Source of the DNA: CBDDFN01 sp965227065
GTDB lineage: Bacteria > Pseudomonadota > Alphaproteobacteria > SPJN01
Reading direction: 5' to 3'
DNA: 64,000 nucleotides
NCBI GenBank assembly: GCA_965227065.1
Contig: CBDDFN010000020.1
Location: forward strand, 620,001-684,000
Shown: in pieces, positions 24,877 through 32,876 of the stretch
How the letters are laid out: every line of letters starts with the position of its first letter
Numbering within the stretch: position 1 is the stretch's first letter
Notes under the pieces: generated by a model
Databases searched by the model: none
What the model saw: only the letters and a program-made list of their open reading frames with translations
Told to the model about the DNA's origin: nothing
Made by a program: the position numbers and the translations under genes

Positions 24877-25743
24877 TTAGCCGGACGGGTCCATCCCGAA
24901 ACCCTCTTGACCTTTATCCTGCGGTTCGGTCCCCGCGTCCGTGATCAAGTCGCGATTGGAGTGCGCGGGCTGTGCGGGGCGGTCATCTTTCATCAGGTTG
25001 GCATCATTGCGGGGATCGGTCATCAAATCTTGCCCGTCACCAGGGCGCTGTTCGGGCTGATGTTGGGCGCGTTCGGCCTGTTCGCGGTATCGTTCTGCCC
25101 GCTCGGGTCCAAGCCGGGCGCTGCGCCGGTCAAAGGCTTGTTCTTCCGGTGATTTGAGTGCGAAGGCTTTGAGGGTGCGCGCATCAACATCGAAATAATT
25201 GGTTGGACCGCCAACGCTCGGCGAGAGAGGATTTTTCTCAATAATCTCACCATTGCGATTTTCAAAGTGATCCCGATAGGCAACGCGCAACGAGCCATCT
25301 TCGCGGGTTGTGCCTTGGTAAGACCGGACAAGGATTGAGCCATCCTCCTGTTGGATTCTGGTTTTGACGCGCTTGTCTTCTGATCGGGCTAATTGTTTGA
25401 GCATCGCGTTTTTAGCCGGACCAGTAACCCGGCCATTCAAAAACGCGTCAGTGCCGCCAAAGATGACTTTGACGCCGTCCTGCTCGCCTTCGACCAGCCA
25501 GGTTGCGCCGATATTTATCTCGGCCCCAAGCGCAGTTTCAGCGCCGGAATAAACCAAGACCTTGCCATTGGTCCCCACAGACGCACCACCGGTCACGCCC
25601 CCAGACAATTGACCGCCGATAGAAGCGCCGGCAAATTCCTCGGGTGATCCTGTGAAAGCAAAGGCAAACAGCCCTCCGCTCCCTACCCCCAAGCTCGCCC
25701 CAATGGTCCCCTTAATTCCGCGGAAACGAGCGATCGTTTTCAT
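24877..25743 (-). CDS. Glycine-rich hypothetical protein, probably the 3' part of a split gene
   Basis: A 288-residue protein with a glycine- and alanine-rich, probably beta-structured N-terminal half (for example GTIGASLGVGSGG and GGQLSGGVTGGASVG) and a hydrophilic, Arg/Asp/Gln-rich C-terminal tail. No known family was recognised. Its ATG overlaps the stop of the upstream 81-codon frame (ATGA), and that frame ends in the same kind of glycine-rich sequence. Adding one base to the GGGG run just before the ATG would join the two into one protein of about 370 residues. So either the genes are translationally coupled, or this is one gene with a frameshift. Confidence 0.55.
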   Translation of the reverse strand: MKTIARFRGIKGTIGASLGVGSGGLFAFAFTGSPEEFAGASIGGQLSGGVTGGASVGTNGKVLVYSGAETALGAEINIGATWLVEGEQDGVKVIFGGTDAFLNGRVTGPAKNAMLKQLARSEDKRVKTRIQQEDGSILVRSYQGTTREDGSLRVAYRDHFENRNGEIIEKNPLSPSVGGPTNYFDVDARTLKAFALKSPEEQAFDRRSARLGPERAERYREQAERAQHQPEQRPGDGQDLMTDPRNDANLMKDDRPAQPAHSNRDLITDAGTEPQDKGQEGFGMDPSG

Positions 25744-25985
25744 CCCCGTTTTGTATCAACGCCGACAAAGGTTGTTATTTCGAATCCGATTCCAGCCCCG
25801 ACTCCGGGTGTCCCGACGCCAACAGTCGTGGCAACACCTACAAATCTAGACGTTCTATGGTTCTCAAGGCGGGAATTCTGGACGAATTTGTGAATTTGGT
25901 CTGCTGACCAACCGGTTATGTTTGGTCCAGACCGATTTTGGCTGGCGATTTGATTGCGACGTTCACGATCATGGTTTGTTCTCAT
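25740..25985 (-). CDS. Hypothetical, probably the 5' part of the split glycine-rich gene
   Basis: Eighty-one codons: a hydrophilic N-terminal half, then a hydrophobic glycine-rich part (VATTVGVGTPGVGAGIGFEI). It ends KRG-stop, while the next frame continues MKTIARFRG, a natural strand-turn-strand continuation. There is no convincing ribosome site at its ATG (25985). I read it as the front of one disrupted gene with 24877-25743; an independent small gene is the alternative. Confidence 0.4.
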   Translation of the reverse strand: MRTNHDRERRNQIASQNRSGPNITGWSADQIHKFVQNSRLENHRTSRFVGVATTVGVGTPGVGAGIGFEITTFVGVDTKRG

Positions 25986-26045
25986 GCCAAAGGTGGCCTT
26001 TTCGAGGTTTGAGGATCGGGGTTAGGTGGTAAATTCTGGTTTGTT

Positions 26046-26306
26046 TCAAAAGTGCGTGAATTGAGAATAAGGAATAAATAAAAAAACTATAACGACAAAT
26101 TGTATAATCCAGTATACTTTATGATCTAATATCGGAAATCCACTGAATTCTTTCTTCTTATGTAGTTGAAATTGAATAAATGATTTTTTGAGATGTAGAT
26201 CGGCATCGCTGTTCTTCCACTTTTGATAGGCAGAAATTCGATATACCGCTGTCGGCAATATCAAAATGATCGCAGACGCCAAAAAGGGGATTTCAAGAAA
26301 GATCAT
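26046..26306 (-). CDS. Small membrane protein, tandem paralogue 3
   Basis: An 86-residue protein with two hydrophobic segments (FLASAIILILPTAVYRI near the start and WIIQFVVIVFLFIPY near the end) around a basic middle (YQKWKNSDADLHL, then QLHKKK). It is clearly related to the next gene upstream (26323-26574) and to the broken one before it: all share a proline-ended first helix, W-K-x-S-D-x-D, an LH-basic patch, G-F/L-P-I, and a second helix. The ATG at 26306 gives the best alignment with the paralogues; AAGGA lies upstream. Function unknown. Confidence 0.65.
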   Translation of the reverse strand: MIFLEIPFLASAIILILPTAVYRISAYQKWKNSDADLHLKKSFIQFQLHKKKEFSGFPILDHKVYWIIQFVVIVFLFIPYSQFTHF

Positions 26307-26322
26307 CGGAACTGGTTCCTTG

Positions 26323-26574
26323 TCACGGTGATTCAAATGGGAAAAACAACACGAAAAACACGGCAAACTGAGCGACCCAGTACCGCCGGTATTTTTTTAT
26401 AGGCAACCCGATTGCATCCTTTTTGCGATGAAGTTCGAATTGCAAAATGGTGCGCGCCGCCTGGGGGTCCATGTCACTGTTTTTCCAAATGTTGTAGGCA
26501 ATGCTGCGATGAACCAGTGTGGGCAAAGCGAGAAGAAATATTGCGATAAACGGATTGATGCTTGTGATGATCAA
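26323..26574 (-). CDS. Small membrane protein, tandem paralogue 2 (TTG start)
   Basis: An 83-residue paralogue of the 26046-26306 product: SINPFIAIFLLALPTLVHR, WKNSDMD, FELHRKK, GLPI and a C-terminal helix (VAQFAVFFVLFFPF). I place the start at the TTG at 26574 rather than the ATG at 26649. It has GGAG six bases upstream, overlaps the stop of the preceding paralogue (TTGA), and lines up with the starts of both siblings. The sequence upstream of it belongs to the 3' end of that broken gene. Confidence 0.6.
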   Translation of the reverse strand: MIITSINPFIAIFLLALPTLVHRSIAYNIWKNSDMDPQAARTILQFELHRKKDAIGLPIKKYRRYWVAQFAVFFVLFFPFESP

Positions 26575-26834
26575 AGGTTTGCTCCGTACCCGTCGAGAGG
26601 CGCGAACAAGAACGCGACGACGCCAAACTGTACAATCCAGAACGGCCAATGTTTTATGATGGGGAAGCCTAAAACTCTTCGCTGGTGCAAAAATTTATAA
26701 TGTTAAAAGCTGCGAGGGACGCTTGGGTCTTGGTCGCTGCGTTTCCATTGTCTGTAATGATACACTGCATCGATAATTTTTGGCGCTACCAGCAAGAGGA
26801 CAGAGATCAGCCCGGGAAGTTTGTGGAAAATCAC
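26571..26834 (-). pseudogene. Small membrane protein, tandem paralogue 1, interrupted by an in-frame stop
   Basis: A GTG at 26834 behind AAGGAGA opens a frame of 43 codons (hydrophobic PGLISVLLLVAP, then WKRSDQD) that meets TAA at 26705-26703. Reading on in the same frame gives LHQRR, LGFPIIKHWPFWIVQFG and a hydrophobic end closing at 26571. This is the missing C-terminal half of the paralogous family at the same total length. The gene is therefore a third copy broken by a premature stop, or one that is read through. Its final stop overlaps the TTG start of paralogue 2. Confidence 0.6.
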
Positions 26835-26868
26835 GGTCGTCTCCTTTCATCCTCCGTTTCCTGTTATA

Positions 26869-26897
26869 ACAATAATAATAGTTATGCGTTCTGTCAA
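26869..26897 (-). promoter_or_regulatory. Housekeeping-type promoter of the small membrane protein cluster
   Basis: On the minus strand: TTGACA (26897-26892), 17-nt spacer, TATTGT (26874-26869). The -35 is a perfect sigma-70 consensus. It is 35 bp before the GTG of the first paralogue. Confidence 0.6.
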
Positions 26898-26920
26898 TGT
26901 TCTTTTTCGGGTGGGGAAAC

Positions 26921-27463
26921 TTATCGCCCCGAAAGTTTGCGTATCCCGGCTTTCACCATTGAGGTGCCCCATTCAGGATGTGCGGCCCTGGCCGCCCGGG
27001 CTGCGCGGCGCCAGGCTATTAAATCCTTGGGGGACGGCAGGCGCGGCGTACAGGTCAGTTCCCAATGGATTCCATTGATCGGGTCATCGAAAAACACCGC
27101 CGTGTAACCCGGCGCATAGAGTGGATAGCGCGCAGGCGGATCGGTGACTGTCACATCGTTTTTAACCAAAAAGTCAGTATGAAAGCGGGCAATCTCGCGG
27201 CGGCTTCTCGCCCACAGGGCGATATGGTGGATACCGGTCTGGCGGTCGGCATGGGCGAGCCTGCCGCCGCTTTGCGCCGGTTGAATGCCGATATAGGAAT
27301 GGGGCAGGGGAAACCGCGCCATGTAATAGGTGGAGCGGTATCCCAGATCGAGCGACCAGAAGCTTTGATAGCCAAGCCATCCAAACATCTGGTCGTAAAA
27401 GGCGAGGGACGCGTCATAGTCAAGCACGGAGAACTCGACATGATGAACCCCGCGCCAGCGCAT
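26921..27463 (-). CDS. VOC (glyoxalase/dioxygenase superfamily) protein
   Basis: A 180-residue vicinal-oxygen-chelate fold protein with two modules: GVHHVEFSVLDYDASLAFYD at the start and TGIHHIALWARSRREIARFH in the middle. Probable metal ligands are the His of HHVEF, the His of IHHIAL and the Glu of IHWELT. Members include glyoxalases, extradiol dioxygenases and fosfomycin resistance proteins; this one cannot be placed more precisely. It follows the GFA gene by 5 bp in the same direction. Confidence 0.82.
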   Translation of the reverse strand: MRWRGVHHVEFSVLDYDASLAFYDQMFGWLGYQSFWSLDLGYRSTYYMARFPLPHSYIGIQPAQSGGRLAHADRQTGIHHIALWARSRREIARFHTDFLVKNDVTVTDPPARYPLYAPGYTAVFFDDPINGIHWELTCTPRLPSPKDLIAWRRAARAARAAHPEWGTSMVKAGIRKLSGR

Positions 27464-27468
27464 CGCTG

Positions 27469-27879
27469 TTACCCCGGCATTTCGTCAAAGGCGGGCAGGC
27501 CCTCGGCGGGTTTATCCCAGGCTTTGGCCGATTTGGCGTAGAAGCTGGCTGAGGGCTCATAGGCGCCGGTTTCATCAAATGCGCCCATTTTGAAGAATTT
27601 GAGGCCCGGCATGGCTTCAACCTCGGAATAAAGCGGGCAGCCGCAGTCAGGGCAGAAAAAGCGTGTCACCGACCGGCCGCTATCGGCCTGTTTCTGATAG
27701 GCTTTGGGCGTGCCTTCAATGCTGACCTGGGCATCGGCAAAGCCGGCCAGCGTGGCATGACCCGACCCGGTTGATTTCTGGCAATCGGTGCAATGGCAAT
27801 AGGCGGCAATGGCGGTGTCGCCGGTGGCGCTGTAGCTGATCTGGCCGCACATGCAGCGGCCTTTGAAGTGACTGGACAT
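27469..27879 (-). CDS. GFA (glutathione-dependent formaldehyde-activating enzyme-like) family protein
   Basis: A 136-residue Mss4-like zinc protein of the GFA/CENP-V family. The zinc ligands are seen as CMCGQISY, CHCTDCQKSTGSGH and FFCPDCGCPLY. Despite the family name, enzymatic activation of formaldehyde has been questioned, and most members have no known role. The ATG at 27879 is set by GGGAGGG eight bases upstream; in-frame ATGs farther out lack support. It is the first gene of a pair with the VOC protein. Confidence 0.9.
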   Translation of the reverse strand: MSSHFKGRCMCGQISYSATGDTAIAAYCHCTDCQKSTGSGHATLAGFADAQVSIEGTPKAYQKQADSGRSVTRFFCPDCGCPLYSEVEAMPGLKFFKMGAFDETGAYEPSASFYAKSAKAWDKPAEGLPAFDEMPG

Positions 27880-28059
27880 GTGATCCCTCCCGATAAGATG
27901 ATGGATCATAGCCTGTTCCCCGGCCGGCACAAATGCGCACCCGGTGGTGGGGCATGAATTTCCACTGATGGCGGCTACAAAAAAAGATATGCTGCGCTGC
28001 AACCTTGTGGCGGCGATGATTCTGCCCCACATAAGCTCCGCGCAAATGGGAGTTGGGAC

Positions 28060-29565
28060 GTGAGCGAGCTGATCGAGCAGGCGCTCGAATGGATGAATGC
28101 GAATGAAGGCGTGCTGGCGGGAGTCGGTGTGCTCATTGCGCTTATCACCATCATGGTGCCCCGTTTCCGCGCGCTGTTAACGGGCCGTCCGGCTTTGCCC
28201 GGTTCGATCGACCCCAAACAATTGCCGCTGCACCCCGCCTATATTGCGGCCCTGACGGGAGAAAACAGCGAGGCTGAACACGCCCCGGCGGGCAGTTTCT
28301 TTGCGCCTAACCGGCGGGCCCGCGCGCGTGCGGTTCAGCGGCCCCATTATACTGATCCCGGCCGGGCGGCGGTGGCGATCTTTCCCTTTGATTGTGCGGT
28401 TGAGGGCAAGGGGCTCAACACGGCCGCGTCCGCCATTGCCGATGAAATTTCAACGGGCCTGACCGCTACCAATGGCTATGATGTGATTTCAGGCCGGGTG
28501 ACGCGGGGCTTTGAGGGCTCGGTCTCTGACCTGGGCGCACGCTATCTGGTGGAAGGCACCTTGCGGCTGGTCTCCAACACCAAGCAGGGCGAATGTGTAC
28601 GCATCATTGCGCGGCTGGTTGATGTCGGCACGGGCCGGCACGTCTGGGCCGAACGCTTTGAATGCCCGCTGGCCGAGTTCGACCATCAGGAAGATGAGAT
28701 CGCAAGCCAGATCACCGCGGCGCTGATTGCCAATCTGCAAAATGCCGAGATTGAACGGGCAAGTCAGGCCGACCCCAAAAAGCTGGATGCCTGGTCCTTG
28801 TCGATGCTGGCTTTTTCCTCGATCACCGGGGCGGCAACGCGGGAGAATGTGTTGCAGGCTGAAAAGCTTGCCCGCCGCGCTGTCGAACGCGACGACAATT
28901 CAGGCTATGCCCATATGGTTCTGTCGGCGACGCTGGTGCAAAAGCGCGGCTTTGTCGGGGAGTTCAATTTGAAAGTGGATGAGGCTGAAATCCGCGAGCA
29001 TGCTGAACGCGCGATTGAGCTTGCCCCGCGCGATTCCATGACATTGGCGCTATACGGCTTTGTCCGCACGAGCCTTGATGAGGCGATTGACGCCTTGCCC
29101 TATCTCGAACGCTCGGTTGAGGCGAGCCCGTCCAATGCGCGCGCCTGGGGGACCTATGGCCGGGCCTTGCGCAATGCCGGACGGGTCGATGAGGCGGTGC
29201 CGAAATTTGAACGCGCCATCCGGCTTGCGCCCAAGGATGTGATGGTGTCGCTGTGGTGGATCTGGCTGGCCAGCTGCTTCTTGTTGCAGGAGCGGTTTGA
29301 GGAGGCGATTGATTCTGCGCGCAAGGCGGTTACGCTCAACCGGTCGTTCTTCTGGGGCTGGCTGATCATGGCGGCAGCGCTGGGAAATCAGGGCCGCACG
29401 ATTGAAGCCGAGGAAGCGATTGACGAGGTGCGGAGCTATTTCCCCGATCTCGACAAGCGGCCCATTCGCGAGCTGCTGGAAAGCTCGCTGGGCTCCAATG
29501 TTGATCTGAGCGTTCTGATCAAGGGGCTTGAAGGGGCGGGGCTTGAAACCGCGATAACCGCCTAG
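28060..29565 (+). CDS. TolB-like N-terminal domain / TPR membrane protein
   Basis: A 501-residue protein. A membrane helix near the N terminus (VLAGVGVLIALITIMVP) is followed by a TolB-like domain (VAIFPFD, then the YLVEGTLRLV and GRHVWAERFE strands, about residues 100-225) of the type found C-terminal to adenylate cyclase catalytic domains and in winged-helix regulators. A TPR array fills about 260-500. No cyclase or DNA-binding domain is attached here, so a scaffold or sensor role at the membrane is inferred. It starts at GTG 28060 and ends 8 bp before the convergent terB-like gene. Confidence 0.8.
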   Translation: MSELIEQALEWMNANEGVLAGVGVLIALITIMVPRFRALLTGRPALPGSIDPKQLPLHPAYIAALTGENSEAEHAPAGSFFAPNRRARARAVQRPHYTDPGRAAVAIFPFDCAVEGKGLNTAASAIADEISTGLTATNGYDVISGRVTRGFEGSVSDLGARYLVEGTLRLVSNTKQGECVRIIARLVDVGTGRHVWAERFECPLAEFDHQEDEIASQITAALIANLQNAEIERASQADPKKLDAWSLSMLAFSSITGAATRENVLQAEKLARRAVERDDNSGYAHMVLSATLVQKRGFVGEFNLKVDEAEIREHAERAIELAPRDSMTLALYGFVRTSLDEAIDALPYLERSVEASPSNARAWGTYGRALRNAGRVDEAVPKFERAIRLAPKDVMVSLWWIWLASCFLLQERFEEAIDSARKAVTLNRSFFWGWLIMAAALGNQGRTIEAEEAIDEVRSYFPDLDKRPIRELLESSLGSNVDLSVLIKGLEGAGLETAITA

Positions 29566-29573
29566 CCGGCGCG

Positions 29574-30035
29574 TCAGGCGTTGCGCTTTTCTTCCAGTTG
29601 AAGTCTGAGATCATCGGATTCCGCTTTGGGAATGTCGATCGACAGCGCAATCCGGTCAATCAGCGAGGCTTCAAACGGATCAACATCACCGTCGGCAAAG
29701 GCAACTTCCCACAGCATGGCGACGACTTTAAGCCGTTCATCAGGGGTGAAGGAGCTTTTGACCTTTTCGCGGAACAGCCAGTCATCCCAGGCTTCGGCCT
29801 GTTCATGTTCGGCCTGTTCAATCAGGTCTTCGGCGTCCTCGGGGCTCATGCCAAAGCCCTCACGCACAACCCGCAAAATGGTGTCGCGTTCTTCATCGTC
29901 AAAGTCACGATCCTGGCGTGCCAGTTCGATCAGCAACGCCGCCGCTGCAATCTGCACGCGTGAAAAACCGTGAACAGGTTCAGGCGCCTTGGGACGCTGA
30001 TCCAGAAAAGCCGCAATTTTGTCGAGGAGCGTCAT
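29574..30035 (-). CDS. TerB family (tellurite resistance-like) protein
   Basis: A 153-residue all-helical protein of the TerB superfamily, with acidic repeats: ELARQDRDFDDEERDTILRV and EVAFADGDVDPFEASLIDRI are its two paired, metal-binding-like motifs. It is the whole length of the family domain. Stand-alone members are widespread and their role is unproven; tellurite resistance should not be assumed without the other ter genes, which are absent here. Convergent with the TPR gene. Confidence 0.85.
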   Translation of the reverse strand: MTLLDKIAAFLDQRPKAPEPVHGFSRVQIAAAALLIELARQDRDFDDEERDTILRVVREGFGMSPEDAEDLIEQAEHEQAEAWDDWLFREKVKSSFTPDERLKVVAMLWEVAFADGDVDPFEASLIDRIALSIDIPKAESDDLRLQLEEKRNA

Positions 30036-30196
30036 GGCTCACCCCAGCATCATCTCAACCGCTTCACCATATAGGCGAGGGGTGCGCAAATGCGAGCGCG
30101 GCATTGTGAACCGCAGCGGGATAGAGGCCGGAATTGCCGCTTGGGACTTCGCCTCGCTGGTCCTAAAGTGCAGAAAACAGCCGGTTTGGAGGGGCT

Positions 30197-31660
30197 ATGC
30201 CGATTTCACCATTTTCCGATGCCACCGAACTTTTGGCGGCCCTTCAGGCCGGAGAAGTCAGCTCCGTGGAGTTGGTCGAGCTCTATGCAGGCCGAATCGC
30301 CAAGCATAATCCGGCACTCAACGCCATTGTGCTGCATGATCTGGACCGTGCCAAAACGCTCGCCGCCCAGGCCGATCAGGACCGTCAGCAGGGGCTGGAA
30401 AAAGGCCCGCTCCATGGGCTTCCCGTCACCATCAAGGATGCGCTCAGCACCAGAGATTTTATCACCACCGGCGGGTCTCCCGATCTTGCCAGCCACCAGC
30501 CTGAGCGTGACGCCGATGTCGTCGCCCGCTACCGGGCAGCAGGCGCGATCATTATGGGCAAGACCAACCTGCCTTTGTTCAGCGGGGACATGCAGTCCTT
30601 TAATGATGTTTACGGCGTGACCAACAATCCCTGGGATCTCACCCGCACGCCGGGGGGGTCGTCAGGCGGTGCATGTGCTGCGCTGGCTGCCGGGCTGACA
30701 GGACTTGAAATCGGCTCGGACATTGGCGGGTCGATCCGCTCGCCCTCGCACTATTCGGGGGTGTTTGGTCACAAGCCGACCTTTGGCATTGTTCCGAAAG
30801 CGGGGCATATTCCCCCGCCGCCCGGCATTGTGGGTGAAGACAGTCTGTCGGTGGTCGGCCCGCTGGCCCGTTCAACCCGCGATCTGGAGCTTGCTTTGGG
30901 TGTGCTCGCCGGGCCGGGCTGGCAACAGGCAGAAGGCTGGCAGCTTGATTTGGCCGAACCTCGTGCGGAGGAACTGCCAGGCTTTCGGATCGGTGTCTGG
31001 ATGGACGAAGCGGCCGCGCCACTCGATCAGGCCGTGCGCGGGGTTCTCAGCCGGGCGCTGGGGGCGCTCGAAGGGGCGGGTGCGGTGATCGATCATGACG
31101 CCAAGCCGCCCATTGGCTTTGATGAGCTGTTTGAAATCTATGGGGTCATTTTGTCGTCGATCATCATGGCGGGGATGCCCGATGCGGTGATCGACATGAT
31201 CCGGGCCGGACGCGACGCCCTGACCGGGGATGAGCCCGCCTATCACCGGGCGATGACGATTGGCGCAACCATGAGCCATCGGGAGTATCAGATGTATGAT
31301 GAGCGGCGCTGGCAGCTCATCAAGGCCTTTGATGATTGGTTTGCCCGCTATGATGTAATCTTGATGCCGGTGACCCAGATCACCGCTTTTCCCCACGATC
31401 ATCATCCAGATTTCAATGCGCGCACCGTGTCGGTGAACGGCCGTGACACGGCCTATACCGATTTGCTCGCCTGGGCAGCCCCGGCAATCATCAGCCATTG
31501 TCCGGCAACTGTGATCCCGGCGGGACGATCAGAAGAGGGGTTGCCGGTGGGCTTGCAGATTATGGGGCGGCGGTATCATGACCGCACGACCCTGCGCTTT
31601 GCGAAGGCGGCCGAGACGGTGTTGGGGGGCTTTGTCCCGCCGCCCGATTTTGCCGGTTGA
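30197..31660 (+). CDS. Amidase (amidase signature family)
   Basis: A 487-residue amidase. The Ser-cisSer-Lys triad is seen as the Lys in PVTIKDALST (about residue 79) and the serines in TPGGSSGGACAALAAG and in SDIGGSIRSPS. The family hydrolyses amides ranging from glutaminyl-tRNA to indoleacetamide and nylon oligomers. The context gives no hint and there are no gatB/gatC genes, so GatA is unlikely. The start at 30197 has GGAGG. The 161 bp before it shows no feature that I recognise. Confidence 0.9.
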   Translation: MPISPFSDATELLAALQAGEVSSVELVELYAGRIAKHNPALNAIVLHDLDRAKTLAAQADQDRQQGLEKGPLHGLPVTIKDALSTRDFITTGGSPDLASHQPERDADVVARYRAAGAIIMGKTNLPLFSGDMQSFNDVYGVTNNPWDLTRTPGGSSGGACAALAAGLTGLEIGSDIGGSIRSPSHYSGVFGHKPTFGIVPKAGHIPPPPGIVGEDSLSVVGPLARSTRDLELALGVLAGPGWQQAEGWQLDLAEPRAEELPGFRIGVWMDEAAAPLDQAVRGVLSRALGALEGAGAVIDHDAKPPIGFDELFEIYGVILSSIIMAGMPDAVIDMIRAGRDALTGDEPAYHRAMTIGATMSHREYQMYDERRWQLIKAFDDWFARYDVILMPVTQITAFPHDHHPDFNARTVSVNGRDTAYTDLLAWAAPAIISHCPATVIPAGRSEEGLPVGLQIMGRRYHDRTTLRFAKAAETVLGGFVPPPDFAG

Positions 31661-31844
31661 CCTTGCGTCACCTGACCTTAGGGCAAGGGTGTCTCACAGG
31701 TCCGTCATGGCCATGTCATTGCGCTGCAACATTACCCTTGCAATTGGCGGGGTGCCCGTGCCTAATGCGCGCCGAAACGGGACGCGTTACGCGCCTGTAA
31801 CCCTCCGGGGTGTGTTTCAGCCCACGGTGAAAGGGAGCGTGAAG

Positions 31845-32771
31845 ATGTCAACGCAACCCACTGACAACAAACCGAAACCAGTATCCAAGCGCTTGACTAC
31901 GGTTGATATTCGCAACCGTAAGAAGGGCGAGCCGCTGGTATGTCTGACCGCCTATACGACGCCGATGGCGCGGCTGATCGATCCCCATTGTGATCTGATC
32001 CTGGTCGGCGATTCGCTGGGCATGGTGGTGCATGGTCTCGACAGCACGGTGGGTGTGACCCTTGAGATGATGGAATTGCATGGCAAGGCGGTCATGCGCG
32101 GCTCGTCCCGCGCCTGTGTCGTGGTTGATTTGCCGTTCGGTTCGTATGAAGAGGGCCGCAAGACCGCCTATCGCAACGCAGCCCGCCTGATGCAGGAAGT
32201 GAATTGCCAGGCTGTGAAGCTTGAGGGCGGTGTGGCCATGGCCGACAAGATCTCCTTTTTGGTGGAGCGCGGCATTCCCGTGGTCGGCCATATCGGATTG
32301 CAGCCCCAATCGGTCAACACGCGCGGCGGTTATCAGGCGGCGGGCCGGACGCGGGCGGAATGGGGGCCGATCCTGGAAGATGCCCGGGCCGTGGAAGAAG
32401 CAGGCGCCTTTGCCGTGGTTGTCGAGGGCGTCGCCCAGCCTTTGGCCGACAAGCTCAGCCGTGAATTGACCATCCCGACCATTGGAATTGGCGCGTCTGC
32501 CCAGTGTGATGGTCAGATCCTGGTGACCGAAGACATGCTGGGCATGGGCGGACGGGTCCCTAAATTCGTCAAGAAATATGCCGATCTGGCCGGTGTCATC
32601 GAAGGCGCGGTTTCGAGCTATAAAGATGAAGTGCGCGACCGGACCTTCCCTGGTGAAGCCCATACCTATGCCATGCGGCCCGGTGACAAGGCTGAAAGCG
32701 GTGCGGAATTCAAGCGCAACACCAAGGATCAAAGCGAAATCCCGTGGCTGTCGCTGGTGGCTGACGACTGA
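31845..32771 (+). CDS. panB: 3-Methyl-2-oxobutanoate hydroxymethyltransferase
   Basis: A 308-residue ketopantoate hydroxymethyltransferase, the first step from 2-oxoisovalerate toward pantothenate and coenzyme A, using methylenetetrahydrofolate. VGDSLGMVVHG carries the Mg-binding Asp, KLEGG the catalytic region, and GHIGLQPQSV the typical helix. The C terminus is about 30 residues longer than in E. coli. The ATG at 31845 follows AGGGAG; in-frame sequence to 31578 lies over the 3' end of the amidase gene and is not used. panC is not in the window. The 184-bp gap before it shows no riboswitch that I can name. Confidence 0.95.
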   Translation: MSTQPTDNKPKPVSKRLTTVDIRNRKKGEPLVCLTAYTTPMARLIDPHCDLILVGDSLGMVVHGLDSTVGVTLEMMELHGKAVMRGSSRACVVVDLPFGSYEEGRKTAYRNAARLMQEVNCQAVKLEGGVAMADKISFLVERGIPVVGHIGLQPQSVNTRGGYQAAGRTRAEWGPILEDARAVEEAGAFAVVVEGVAQPLADKLSRELTIPTIGIGASAQCDGQILVTEDMLGMGGRVPKFVKKYADLAGVIEGAVSSYKDEVRDRTFPGEAHTYAMRPGDKAESGAEFKRNTKDQSEIPWLSLVADD

Positions 32772-32876
32772 TCGGCACATTGCAACCGAAGGGCTGCGGC
32801 GCTACTGTTCCCGCCAATTTAACTGTTTTGCGCGCTCCGTTCCGGGGCGCGTCTGTCTTCAAAGGAACGTTCAGCT

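Noticed and set aside
29574..30035. Tellurite resistance locus
   Set aside because: Only a lone TerB-fold gene is present; no terC, terD or terZ nearby.
31661..31844. Riboswitch before panB
   Set aside because: No class-specific core could be recognised by eye.
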